32,401 bases of DNA from CAIKMD01 sp035533255 (GTDB lineage Bacteria > Pseudomonadota > Alphaproteobacteria > ATCC43930 > CGMCC-115725): the NCBI GenBank assembly GCA_035533255.1, contig DATLUE010000412.1, positions 1-32,401 of the forward strand. The letters are read 5' to 3'. Numbering within the stretch: the first letter of the stretch is position 1; each line of letters begins with the position of its first letter. Of the stretch, positions 24,578 to 31,278 are shown piece by piece. The notes under the pieces are model-generated. The model was not told where the DNA came from and searched no databases. It saw only the letters and a program-made list of their open reading frames with translations. The position numbers were made by a program, and so were the translations under genes.

Positions 24578-25435
24578 CTAAGTCCCGGTTTCGACCGGCG
24601 TGTCGCCGGGCAAGCCCCATTCCGACCACGAGCCGTCATAGACCGCGGCCTCGGGCCAGCCGATGAGATGGAGGCCGAAAGCGAGCGCGCAGGCGGTGAC
24701 GCCCGAGCCGCAACTCGTCACGATCGGCCGGTCGCGCTGGACGCCCGCGTCGCGAAGGCGTCGCTCGATCTGCGCGGCGGGCAGGAAGGTGCGCGTCTTG
24801 GGATCGCCGAGCCGGTCGTAAGGCAGGTTGAGGCTGCCGGGGATGTGGCCGCCGCGCAGGCCGGGGCGCGGCTCGGGCGCGGTGCCGGCGAAGCGTCCGG
24901 CAGAGCGCGCGTCGAGCACCTGCTCGCGATGAACGGAAAGATTTTCGAGAAGTTGCGCCTGGTCGCGCACGAAGGAGGGATCGAGCAGCGCCGTGAACCG
25001 GCCGGGCTTGGGCTGCGGCACATAGGTCGTGACCGGCCGGCCTTCGGCGCGCCATTTCGGCAGGCCGCCATCGAGCAGCGACACTTTGCGATGGCCGAAG
25101 GCGCGCAGCATCCACCACGCGCGCGGCGCCGAGCCGAAGCCGGCGATGTCGTAAAGGACGATGTGGCGATCGTCGCCGAGGCCGAGCGCGCCGGCCATGC
25201 GCGAGAACTCGGCCGCGCTTGGCAGCATGTGCGGCAGGGGATTCGCGCGGTCGGAAATCGCGTCGATATCGAAGAACACCGCACCCGGAATATGCCGCCG
25301 CGCATATTCCTCGAGCGCCGTCGGCGTGACGCCCGGCAAGGTGAACGAGGCATCGACCACCCGCACATCCGCGCGATCGATATGGCCGGCAAGCCATTCG
25401 CTCGAGACCAGCGATTCGGGATGGGCGTAGGGCAT
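24578..25435 (-). CDS. sseA: 3-mercaptopyruvate sulfurtransferase (two rhodanese domains)
   Basis: 285 residues from the ATG at 25435 (MPYAHPESLVSSEWLAGHI); an in-frame ATG at 25459 would add eight residues. Two tandem rhodanese domains are visible: an inactive N-terminal one (VRVVDASFTLPG...HIPGAVFFDIDAISD) and an active C-terminal one (VLDARSAGRFAGTAPEPRPGLRGGHIPGS). The active-site loop is CGSGVTA with C242, the form typical of mercaptopyruvate sulfurtransferases rather than the CRKGVTA of thiosulfate rhodaneses. It transfers sulfane sulfur from 3-mercaptopyruvate, a cysteine breakdown product, to cyanide or thiols. It lies downstream of cysK, separated by a large inverted repeat. Confidence 0.92.
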   Translation of the reverse strand: MPYAHPESLVSSEWLAGHIDRADVRVVDASFTLPGVTPTALEEYARRHIPGAVFFDIDAISDRANPLPHMLPSAAEFSRMAGALGLGDDRHIVLYDIAGFGSAPRAWWMLRAFGHRKVSLLDGGLPKWRAEGRPVTTYVPQPKPGRFTALLDPSFVRDQAQLLENLSVHREQVLDARSAGRFAGTAPEPRPGLRGGHIPGSLNLPYDRLGDPKTRTFLPAAQIERRLRDAGVQRDRPIVTSCGSGVTACALAFGLHLIGWPEAAVYDGSWSEWGLPGDTPVETGT

Positions 25436-25452
25436 GCGAGCGTGGCGGCTTT

Positions 25453-25548
25453 CCCTCACCCCTCACCTAACCTCTCCCCTCTCCCGCTTGCGGGAGAGGG
25501 GAGAGGAAGGGGCCCGGTGCGAAGCACGGGGAAGGTGAGGGGTGAGGG
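25453..25548. repeat. Nested perfect inverted repeat between cysK and sseA
   Basis: The outer arms at 25453-25467 and 25534-25548 (CCCTCACCCCTCACC and complement) are exact. Inside them, 25471-25487 and 25490-25506 form a perfect 17-bp stem around a 2-base centre. A further small stem, CGGTGC-GAA-GCACGG style, follows at 25515-25529. The unit resembles dispersed intergenic repeats of GC-rich alphaproteobacteria (from memory). It begins 15 bases after the cysK stop and could end or process that transcript. Confidence 0.85.
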
Positions 25549-25563
25549 CCGCATGTTGCGCAT

Positions 25564-26568
25564 TCAATCCACCAGCCATTGCGGCAGCGGCAGATGCTTC
25601 TCGCGCAGGAAGTCGGGATTGAAGAGCTTCGATTGATAGCGCGTGCCGTAATCGGCGAGAATGGTGACGATCGTGTGGCCGGGGCCGAGCTCTTTCGCCG
25701 CCTTGATCGCGCCGAGGATGTTGATGCCGGTCGAGCCGCCGAGGATCAGCCCTTCCTCGGTGACGAGGTCGAACAGCACCGGCAGCATCTCCTCGTCGGT
25801 CACCTGGAACCAGCCGTCGAGCGGCGCGCCTGCGAGATTCTTGGTGATGCGGCCCTGGCCGATGCCTTCGGTGATCGAATTGCCGTCGGCCTTCAGCGTG
25901 CCGGTCGCGTAATAAGAATAGATCGCCGAGCCCATCGGATCGGCAAGGTAGCATTTGACGTGTCGGTTGCGCTCTTTCAGCGCCATCGCGGTGCCGGCCA
26001 GCGTGCCGCCGGTGCCGACCGAGGCGACGAAGGCGTCGACCTTGCCGCCGGTCTGCTCCCAGATTTCCGGTCCCGTGGTTTCGTAATGCGCGCGGCGGTT
26101 GGCGATATTGTCGAACTGATTGGCCCAGATCGCGCCATTGGGCGATGCCGCCGCGACCTCTTTCGCCAGGGTCTCGGAATAGCGCACATAGTTCATCGGA
26201 TTGGCATAGGGCACCGCCGGCACCAGCCGCAGATCGGCGCCGCACAGCCGCAGCATGTCCTTCTTTTCTTGGCTCTGCGTCTCGGGCATCACGATCACCG
26301 ATTTATAGCCGAGCGCGTTGCCCACGAGCGCGAGGCCGATGCCGGTATTGCCGGCTGTGCCCTCGACGATCACGCCGCCCGGCTTCAAGAGGCCGCGCTC
26401 TTCGGCATCCTTGACGATATAGAGCGCGGCGCGGTCCTTCACCGATCCGCCGGGATTGAGGAACTCGGCTTTGCCGAGAATCTCGCAGCCGGTCTCTGCC
26501 GAGGCGCGGCGCAATTTGATGAGCGGCGTCGCGCCGATCGAGCCGATGAAGCCGTCGCGGATATTCAT
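25564..26568 (-). CDS. cysK: Cysteine synthase A (O-acetylserine sulfhydrylase)
   Basis: 334 residues. The fold type II PLP motifs are intact: GATPLIKLRR, NPGGSVKDRAA with Schiff-base K44, the phosphate-binding/asparagine loop EGTAGNTGIGLALVG, and the second glycine loop SVGTGGTLAGTAMAL. It forms cysteine from O-acetylserine and sulfide in the cytoplasm. The extended C-terminus (YGTRYQSKLFNPDFLREKHLPLPQWL) belongs to the long alphaproteobacterial CysK group; activity as a cystathionine beta-synthase-like enzyme is the main alternative. A possible promoter with hexamers at 26600-26605 and 26577-26582 (17-base spacer) would start the mRNA almost at the ATG, but both are weak. The divergent neighbour is the cobalamin riboswitch. 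Confidence 0.93.
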   Translation of the reverse strand: MNIRDGFIGSIGATPLIKLRRASAETGCEILGKAEFLNPGGSVKDRAALYIVKDAEERGLLKPGGVIVEGTAGNTGIGLALVGNALGYKSVIVMPETQSQEKKDMLRLCGADLRLVPAVPYANPMNYVRYSETLAKEVAAASPNGAIWANQFDNIANRRAHYETTGPEIWEQTGGKVDAFVASVGTGGTLAGTAMALKERNRHVKCYLADPMGSAIYSYYATGTLKADGNSITEGIGQGRITKNLAGAPLDGWFQVTDEEMLPVLFDLVTEEGLILGGSTGINILGAIKAAKELGPGHTIVTILADYGTRYQSKLFNPDFLREKHLPLPQWLVD

Positions 26569-26650
26569 GGCGCGTCAGACTAAGCATCGAGCGCCACTCA
26601 ATCAACCGGCGGCGGCGGTTGACGGCAACGCCGCGGCTTGCCTATCGTCG

Positions 26651-26824
26651 CGGCGATGGTTCCCTTCGGGGATCAAAAGGGAACACGGGGTGCGGGTCTT
26701 CGACCCGAAGCCGTGGCTACCCCCGTAACTGTAAGCGGCGAGCCGCGCGCATTCATGCCACTGGCGAAAGCTGGGAAGGCGGCGCACGGCAAGGACCCGC
26801 GAGCCAGGAGACCTGCCATCGCCG
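26651..26824 (+). ncRNA. Adenosylcobalamin (B12) riboswitch
   Basis: The conserved skeleton is present in order. P1 is CGGCGATGG at 26651-26659 pairing exactly with CCATCGCCG at 26816-26824. A P2-like hairpin holds TTCCC and AAAAGGGAA. The ACGGGGTGCGGGT...GAAGCCGTGGCTACCCCCGTAACTGTAAGCGG core runs across 26684-26747, followed by GCCACTGG and GGGAAGGCGG. The B12 box AGCCAGGAGACCTGCC is at 26802-26817. The element binds adenosylcobalamin and should repress the following NiCoT gene when B12 is abundant. The 130 bases after it hold the expression platform. The gap from 26569 to 26650 shows nothing beyond the possible cysK promoter. Confidence 0.96.
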
Positions 26825-26889
26825 TGTCATTCGCGGGCGCATCGAGCGGGGTGTCTCGGTGAGGAATCGGTCGGGCGCTCGCGCGCTTT

Positions 26890-26910
26890 CGGCTCAGCCG
26901 GTTTCTTTTC
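26890..26910 (+). terminator. Possible terminator hairpin in the riboswitch expression platform
   Basis: CGGC-TCA-GCCG at 26890-26900 is followed by the T-rich stretch GTTTCTTTTC. The stem is short, so this is tentative. If real, it would end transcription before the NiCoT start at 26955 in the B12-bound state. Masking of the GAGGGG site at 26946-26951 is the alternative mechanism. Confidence 0.3.
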
Positions 26911-26954
26911 GTTCGCAGATGACGGTGAAACGCCGATCTGCGTTCGAGGGGAAC

Positions 26955-27956
26955 ATGCGTCGAAAAATCATCGGGCTCTATCTCATTCTAGCCGTCGGCA
27001 ATCTCGGTGCGTGGGGATGGGCGTTTTGGGCGTTCCACGGCGACACGGTGCTACTCGGCACCGCGCTGCTCGCCTACAGCTTCGGCCTGCGCCATGCGGT
27101 CGATGCGGATCACATCGCGGCGATCGACAACGTCACCCGCAAGCTGATGCAGGAGGGCCAGCGCCCGATCGGCGTCGGCTTCTATTTCTCGCTCGGCCAT
27201 GCCTCGGTGGTTGCGGTCGCCTCGGCGGCCGTCGCGCTTGCCGCGACTATGCTGCAGACCCGCTTGGCCGCGTTCCGACAGGTCGGTGGGTTGATCGGCA
27301 CCTCGGTCTCGGTGTTCTTTCTCTTTACCGTCGCCGCGGCCAATCTGATCGTGCTGACCGCCGTCTATCGCAGTTTCCAGCGCGTCAAGCGCGGCGGCAA
27401 GCTGGTCGAGGAGGATTTCGACGCGTTGCTCGCACAGCGCGGCTTCCTGGCGCGGCTGTTCCGGCCGCTGTTCCGCCTGATCCGCAAGAGCTGGCACATG
27501 TTTCCGTTGGGCTTCCTCTTCGGCCTAGGCTTTGAGACTGCGACCGAGATCGCGTTGCTGGGCATCGCCGCCGAGGCGGCCAAGGGACAATCCTTCGCGG
27601 CGACGATGGCGTTTCCGGCGCTGTTCGCCGCCGGCATGACGTTGATCGATACGACCGACAGCGTTTTGATGCTTGGCGCCTATGGGTGGGCCTTTGTCAA
27701 GCCGATGCGCAAGCTCTACTACAACCTTGTCATTACCTTTGTTTCAGTCGGCGTTGCGGTGCTGGTCGGCGGTATCGAGGCGCTCGGCCTGGTCGCCGAC
27801 CAGTTCGGTCTTCAGGGTCCGTTCTGGAATGCGATCGATGCGCTGAATGATAATTTCGGTGCGCTCGGCTACGCCATCATCGCGCTCTTCGTCTTGAGCT
27901 GGGCGCTCTCGATCGCCGTCTATCGCTGGAAGCGCTATGACGAGCTCGATGCTTGA
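26955..27956 (+). CDS. NiCoT-family nickel/cobalt transporter
   Basis: 333 residues from the ATG at 26955, which follows a GAGGGG site; an in-frame ATG at 26919 lacks one, and the longer open frame runs through the riboswitch. The family signature RHAVDADHIAAIDN is at residues 46-59 (metal-binding His/Asp in TM2). LGFETATEIALLGI, GMTLIDTTDSVLMLGAYGWA and FYFSLGHASVVA are the other NiCoT motifs. About eight helices are expected, with a charged cytoplasmic loop in the middle. It imports Co2+ and/or Ni2+. Because a cobalamin riboswitch controls it, cobalt for B12 synthesis is the likely cargo, placing it with the HoxN/NixA/NhlF group. No cobalamin synthesis genes lie in the window. Confidence 0.95.
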   Translation: MRRKIIGLYLILAVGNLGAWGWAFWAFHGDTVLLGTALLAYSFGLRHAVDADHIAAIDNVTRKLMQEGQRPIGVGFYFSLGHASVVAVASAAVALAATMLQTRLAAFRQVGGLIGTSVSVFFLFTVAAANLIVLTAVYRSFQRVKRGGKLVEEDFDALLAQRGFLARLFRPLFRLIRKSWHMFPLGFLFGLGFETATEIALLGIAAEAAKGQSFAATMAFPALFAAGMTLIDTTDSVLMLGAYGWAFVKPMRKLYYNLVITFVSVGVAVLVGGIEALGLVADQFGLQGPFWNAIDALNDNFGALGYAIIALFVLSWALSIAVYRWKRYDELDA

Positions 27957-27966
27957 TTCTCGCGCG

Positions 27967-28545
27967 CTAGCTTTGCCAGTAGAAATCCTGGCTCGCCGCG
28001 CCGCCGGCGCCGACGCTTACCTCGCGGCTCTGGCTCTGGCCCTGGTTCGACACCGTCAGCTTGTAGCGGCCGGGGGGCACATGGGCGTAGAAGATCGGCC
28101 CGTCGGCGATGGTGTCGAGGATGGCGTTGCCGCGCGCATCGGCGATCGTCACCGCGACATTGGCGAGATAATCGCCCGAGCCGCGAACCGCGAACAACAG
28201 GCGGAGATTGAACTGGCTTTCCATCTGCTTGAGCGCGTCGCGATCCTCGTCGCCGGCGCCGCCGCTGACGAAGGTGACGTTGCCCTGCTGCTGCGGTTGC
28301 AGGCTCGAGGACGCGGGCTGAGCCTGATTGGGATCGGGCATCGGCGGGTTTGAGGGCGCCATAGCCTGGTCCGGCGGCGGCGGGATCATCTGGTTGGCGG
28401 CCGGCGCCGGAGGCGCCATCTCGGGCGGCGACGGTGGGGGCGGGTAATAGCCCGGCGGCGGCGGATAGGCCGGCGGGAGCTGCTGCGCATGGGCAATCAG
28501 CGCAATCGCGGTCAGTGAAAGAGCGACCGTCAGAAAGAGCTTCAT
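27967..28545 (-). CDS. Secreted proline-rich protein, unknown function
   Basis: 192 residues with a GGGGAG site 7 bases before the ATG. A signal peptide (MKLFLTVALSLTAIALIAHAQ) is cleaved after AHA. Residues 22-85 are low complexity, rich in Pro with Tyr, Met and Gln (PPPPGYYPPPPSPPE type runs). The C-terminal part, about residues 110-190, looks like a small beta-sandwich domain: NVAVTIADARGNAILDTIADGPIFYAHVPPGRYKLTVSNQGQSQSREVSV. That pattern resembles carboxypeptidase-regulatory-like or SpaA-type beta domains. The protein is probably periplasmic, with the Pro-rich stretch spanning or contacting the cell wall. It converges with the NiCoT gene, with only 10 bases between them. No enzymatic motif is seen. 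Confidence 0.8.
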   Translation of the reverse strand: MKLFLTVALSLTAIALIAHAQQLPPAYPPPPGYYPPPPSPPEMAPPAPAANQMIPPPPDQAMAPSNPPMPDPNQAQPASSSLQPQQQGNVTFVSGGAGDEDRDALKQMESQFNLRLLFAVRGSGDYLANVAVTIADARGNAILDTIADGPIFYAHVPPGRYKLTVSNQGQSQSREVSVGAGGAASQDFYWQS

Positions 28546-28669
28546 GGAAAATCTCCCCGGAATTGCCAGCCCGAGGCTGAGCCCGGTTGGGTTCGTTTCT
28601 AAGGAGGATGTTGGGCGATATTGCGGCGGCCGCTGGCGAGGGAGGCTCCCCGACTTTAAGATACCCGCT

Positions 28670-29311
28670 ATGAGCGCAGCGCCCGCGGCGGACGGCTACA
28701 TCGATCTTGCCCTGATGGAACGCACCGGATTGGTGACCGAGCCGTTCCCCTATCTCGTCGTGCCGGGCTTCGTGCCGGCGGCAGCGCGCAAGGCGCTCTC
28801 GGCCGATTATCCCAAGATCGACAAGCCGGGCAGCTTCCCCACCGCCGCTCTGCGCTTCGGCCCGGCGTTCCGCGATTTCCTCGCCGCGCTGGAAGGGCCG
28901 GCGATGCGCGCCGCCTTTGGCGCGAAGTTCGGCATCGATCTGACCGGCCGCCCGACCATGATCACGGTTCGCGGCCAGGCGCAGACCAAAGACGGCAGCA
29001 TCCACACCGATACCGCGACCAAGCTCATCACCGTGCTGATCTATATGAACGAGGCATGGGAGGCGCCGGGCGGGCGGCTGCGGCTGGTGCGCTCGCCGAA
29101 CAACCTCGACGACGTGATCGCCGAGGTCCCGCCGGAGGGCGGCACCTTGCTGGCGTTTCGCGTGACCCGGAATTCGTGGCACGGCCATGCACCGGCAAGC
29201 GGCCCGCGCCGGGTCGTGCAGCTCAACTGGGTCGAGAGCGATGCCGTGGTGCGGCGCGAGCGCCTGCGCCACGGCCTCTCCGCCCGCGTCAAGAAGCTGC
29301 TGCCGTTCTGA
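28670..29311 (+). CDS. 2OG-Fe(II) oxygenase family protein
   Basis: 213 residues from the ATG at 28670; the frame is open upstream to 28544, but that part overlaps the divergent promoter region and encodes nothing family-like. The double-stranded beta-helix iron site is visible: H112 and D114 in SIHTDTATK, the distal His in NSWHGHAP (H171 or H173), and R180/R181 for 2-oxoglutarate in GPRRVVQLNWV. The segment YMNEAWEAPGGRLRLVRS resembles prolyl-hydroxylase-type and phytanoyl-like enzymes. It is expected to be a soluble oxygenase hydroxylating a protein or small molecule. The GGAGG at 28641-28645 is too far from the ATG to decide the start. Neighbours give no substrate clue. Confidence 0.83.
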   Translation: MSAAPAADGYIDLALMERTGLVTEPFPYLVVPGFVPAAARKALSADYPKIDKPGSFPTAALRFGPAFRDFLAALEGPAMRAAFGAKFGIDLTGRPTMITVRGQAQTKDGSIHTDTATKLITVLIYMNEAWEAPGGRLRLVRSPNNLDDVIAEVPPEGGTLLAFRVTRNSWHGHAPASGPRRVVQLNWVESDAVVRRERLRHGLSARVKKLLPF

Positions 29312-29916
29312 CCGCCGCAACTACCGGGAAAGTGCCGGCTTTTTTTTACCGCTCGGTACCGGGCCGGGGCCGCCAGGACCCGCTCGTCGTTGGGATTGAC
29401 CGGGCTCTCGAGCGCTCCTCCGCGAGGCTCGGGATCGGCGAGGAATTGCACGTCGTCGCCTTCGTTCCACGGACCGCGCGTGGCTTCTTCGCCGTCGCTT
29501 TTCGACAGGTTGAAGTAGAGCTTCACCGTATCGTCGGGCGGAACATTGCCGAACATCGGATCGTCCAGCGCGCCGAGCGATTGCAACGCCTTCATGAACA
29601 TCCTCGTGTGGGAGATCTCGCGCGTCAGCAGCGTATGGAGCGTTTTCTTCGATCCCTGGTCGGGCGCGAGCTTCATCAGCGATTCGTAGGTCTGGCGCGC
29701 GCCGGCCTCGAACGCGATATCGGCGCGGCGATCCCTGACCACGTTTCCGCCTTCATTGATATAGGCGGCGCTCCAACAGGCGCCGTTGCTGTCGACGAAA
29801 TGCGGACCCATTCCCCGGACCGAAAACAGCGAGCTTTTATCGGCCGCGGTCTGGTCGATGCCGATCGCCGCGCCGGCGTCGAATAAGCGCTTTTCGCCGC
29901 CGGGCAGCGGCGGCAA
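29312..29916 (-). pseudogene. Manganese catalase remnant, N-terminal half missing
   Basis: The frame encodes the C-terminal half of a Mn-catalase. HFVDSNGACWSAAYINEGGNVVRDRRADIAFEAGARQTYESLMKL contains one bridging/terminal Glu, and LLTREISHTRMFMKALQSL the distal His; VKLYFNLS and RGPWN complete the family pattern. The frame is closed by a stop at 29938-29940, just upstream, so the N-terminal helices carrying the other metal ligands (known in family members as two Glu and one His) are absent. There is no ribosome site, and only TTG at 29916 is available as a start. At its 3' end the frame reads through an A8 run and on beneath the oxygenase gene to 29041, which suggests the native end is also altered. 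It is very unlikely to hold a working dimanganese centre. Confidence 0.75.
29324..29347 (+). terminator. Candidate intrinsic terminator of the 2OG oxygenase gene
   Basis: CCGG (29324-29327) and CCGG (29335-29338) can pair around GAAAGTG and are followed by eight T residues at 29340-29347, 12 bases after the oxygenase stop. The stem is short but the T run is the longest in the window. On the opposite strand the same run is eight A's within the catalase remnant. Confidence 0.45.
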
Positions 29917-29950
29917 TCTTTCGTTAACCGAGCCGGCCTAACCTTGCTGC

Positions 29951-30178
29951 ATGGTCACGCATACCGACACCCATCGTCGTCCGCCTCCCCACCGGCCGCT
30001 GGATCGTCGCTTTTTGGGCATCAGCGGGCGTTATTGGGTTATCACCGGGATTGTCCTCGGCCTGTGCTTCAGCATCTACGAGGTCAGCAATCCGGTGACG
30101 CCCAACGCCTTCGATCAACCCGGCGCGCAAATTCCCAACAAGCTGCGCAGCTCCTGGGGCGTCCAGCACCCGCTGTAG
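29951..30178 (+). CDS. Small single-pass membrane protein, hypothetical
   Basis: 75 residues. The N-terminal 25 residues are polar and rich in His, Arg and Pro. One hydrophobic helix (YWVITGIVLGLCFSIYEV) is followed by a polar tail NPVTPNAFDQPGAQIPNKLRSSWG. The composition suggests a real membrane-anchored peptide, but no family is recognised and no ribosome site precedes the ATG. The frame lies in the gap between the broken catalase and the toxin-antitoxin pair. It could be a chance frame. Confidence 0.5.
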   Translation: MVTHTDTHRRPPPHRPLDRRFLGISGRYWVITGIVLGLCFSIYEVSNPVTPNAFDQPGAQIPNKLRSSWGVQHPL

Positions 30179-30304
30179 TCTGCGGCCGGTCTCGGGGGAG
30201 CGATGGGGGCGGGGTCGCGAATGTTGGTGTATCGTCGACAATAGCGCGCGCAGCGAGGCGGCGATCGACGTGTTAAGCCTCGTGCACAATCGCGCCCGGA
30301 TGAA

Positions 30305-30342
30305 TTGACATATGTCTAAAAATATAATATGTCGTGACATAT
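30305..30342 (+). promoter_or_regulatory. vapBC promoter with two operator palindromes
   Basis: TTGACA at 30305-30310, a 17-base spacer and TATGTC at 30328-30333 give a sigma-70-like promoter; TATAAT at 30323-30328 is also present but poorly placed for that -35. Two palindromes with the shared core GACATAT overlie it: GACATATGTC at 30307-30316 and ATATGTC-GT-GACATAT at 30327-30342. Their centres are 23 bases apart. The second runs into the antitoxin ATG at 30341. Binding by the VapBC complex is inferred from the usual conditional autoregulation of such pairs. Confidence 0.65.
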
Positions 30343-30607
30343 GGCTGAACGAACCACCGTCCGATTGCCCGAAGCGCTGGTCAAACGCGCCAAACGCAAG
30401 GCGGCCGCGGAAGGCCGGTCGCTGACGGCGTTGATCGAGGAAGGGTTGCGCCGCGTTCTCGACGCGCATTCGACCGTTGCCAAAGCCGAGCGAATCCTTC
30501 CGCCGGTGAGTACCGCGACCGGCGGTTTGATGCCGGGAATCGATTTGGACGATGCGGCCGCGCTGCAAGCGATCGACGATCGGGAGCGCGCCGAGCGACT
30601 GAAGTGA
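30341..30607 (+). CDS. vapB: VapB-like ribbon-helix-helix antitoxin
   Basis: 88 residues. The N-terminal 40 residues have the ribbon-helix-helix layout: strand ERTTVRLPEALV and then two helices (KRAKRKAAAEGR; SLTALIEEGLRRVLDAH), the DNA-binding dimer of many antitoxins. The C-terminal part is acidic and probably flexible (MPGIDLDDAAALQAIDDRERAE), suited to wrap and block the toxin. The stop overlaps the toxin start (GTGA), giving tight translational coupling. No ribosome site precedes the ATG, and the predicted transcript would begin at or within a few bases of it, so the mRNA may be leaderless. The family within RHH antitoxins is not certain. Confidence 0.87.
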   Translation: MAERTTVRLPEALVKRAKRKAAAEGRSLTALIEEGLRRVLDAHSTVAKAERILPPVSTATGGLMPGIDLDDAAALQAIDDRERAERLK

Positions 30608-31032
30608 TTCTCGCCGACGTCAACGTCTTGATTTATGCGTTCCGCACGGATTCGGCGCATCACGCGATTTGCAAATCATGGCTCGATGGGATCGTTTCGG
30701 GCGGCGCTCCCTTTGGCATGTCGCCGCTCGCCTTGAGCGGCGTTGCGCGGATTACCACCAATCCGCAGATTTTCAAGCAACCCAGCCCGGTCGGCGAAGT
30801 CTTCGCCTTTTGCGATAATCTGCTGACTCAGCCGCATTGCGAGATCGTGCAGCCCGACGACCGACATTGGGCGATCTTCACGCGGCTCTGCATCGCGACC
30901 GCGACGCGCGGATCGCGGATCGCCGACGCATGGTTTGCCGCCCTGGCGATCGAGCATGGTTGCACCTGGATCACCTATGATCGCGACTATGCGCGCTTTC
31001 CGGGCTTGGACTGGCAAGAGCCGAAGCGATAG
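30604..31032 (+). CDS. vapC: VapC-type PIN-domain toxin ribonuclease
   Basis: 142 residues, beginning at GTG 30604 inside the antitoxin stop. The PIN pattern is clear: ILADVNVLIYAF with D5, LSGVARITTNPQIF in place of the usual second acidic motif, RIADAWFAALAIEHGCTW with D108, and ITYDRDYARFPGLDW with D126 and D128. The TNP.IF and YARFPGL segments mark the VapC subgroup in which the second acidic residue is often replaced. The toxin is a Mg-dependent RNase that would cut tRNA or rRNA when freed from its antitoxin. Motifs are intact, so the pair is probably functional. Confidence 0.93.
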   Translation: MILADVNVLIYAFRTDSAHHAICKSWLDGIVSGGAPFGMSPLALSGVARITTNPQIFKQPSPVGEVFAFCDNLLTQPHCEIVQPDDRHWAIFTRLCIATATRGSRIADAWFAALAIEHGCTWITYDRDYARFPGLDWQEPKR

Positions 31033-31035
31033 CGC

Positions 31036-31278
31036 ATGCGGTGCTTCGTCTATGTCCTGGGAAGCCGTCGCGGGAAGGATTGCCGCACCTATATCGGCTG
31101 GACGACCGATCTCGAGCGGCGACTGCGTCAGCATAATGCCGGCACCGGCGCGAAATCGACGCGCGGGCGGAAATGGCTGCTGCTTTACGCCGAATGCTGG
31201 GCGACGCGCCGCGAGGCGATGAGCCGCGAATGGCGTTTGAAGCACGACCGCAAGTTCCGTCGGGAGGTGCGGCCCTAG
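31036..31278 (+). CDS. GIY-YIG superfamily endonuclease-like protein
   Basis: 80 residues, three bases after the toxin gene. It is a minimal GIY-YIG domain of the YhbQ type: CFVYVLGS replaces GIY, TYIGWTTDLERRLRQHNAG replaces YIG and contains catalytic-type R28, and REAMSREWRLK carries the metal-binding Glu (E65). Short GIY-YIG proteins of this kind are widespread and lack separate DNA-binding domains; their role in DNA repair or turnover is poorly defined. Close spacing suggests co-transcription with vapBC, although the three are not a known functional set. Confidence 0.9.
   Translation: MRCFVYVLGSRRGKDCRTYIGWTTDLERRLRQHNAGTGAKSTRGRKWLLLYAECWATRREAMSREWRLKHDRKFRREVRP

Noticed and set aside
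25441..25560. Possible CRISPR-like repeat unit
   Set aside because: There is a single nested palindrome with no repeated spacer structure; it fits a dispersed intergenic repeat better.
29917..29950. TTAACC-type motif resembling a CtrA site (GTTAACC...CTAACC)
   Set aside because: The spacing and second half do not match the TTAA-N7-TTAA consensus closely enough.
29924..30568. 214-codon minus-strand frame across the small membrane ORF and vapB
   Set aside because: It has no recognisable domain and lies antisense to the antitoxin, whose family motifs are clear.
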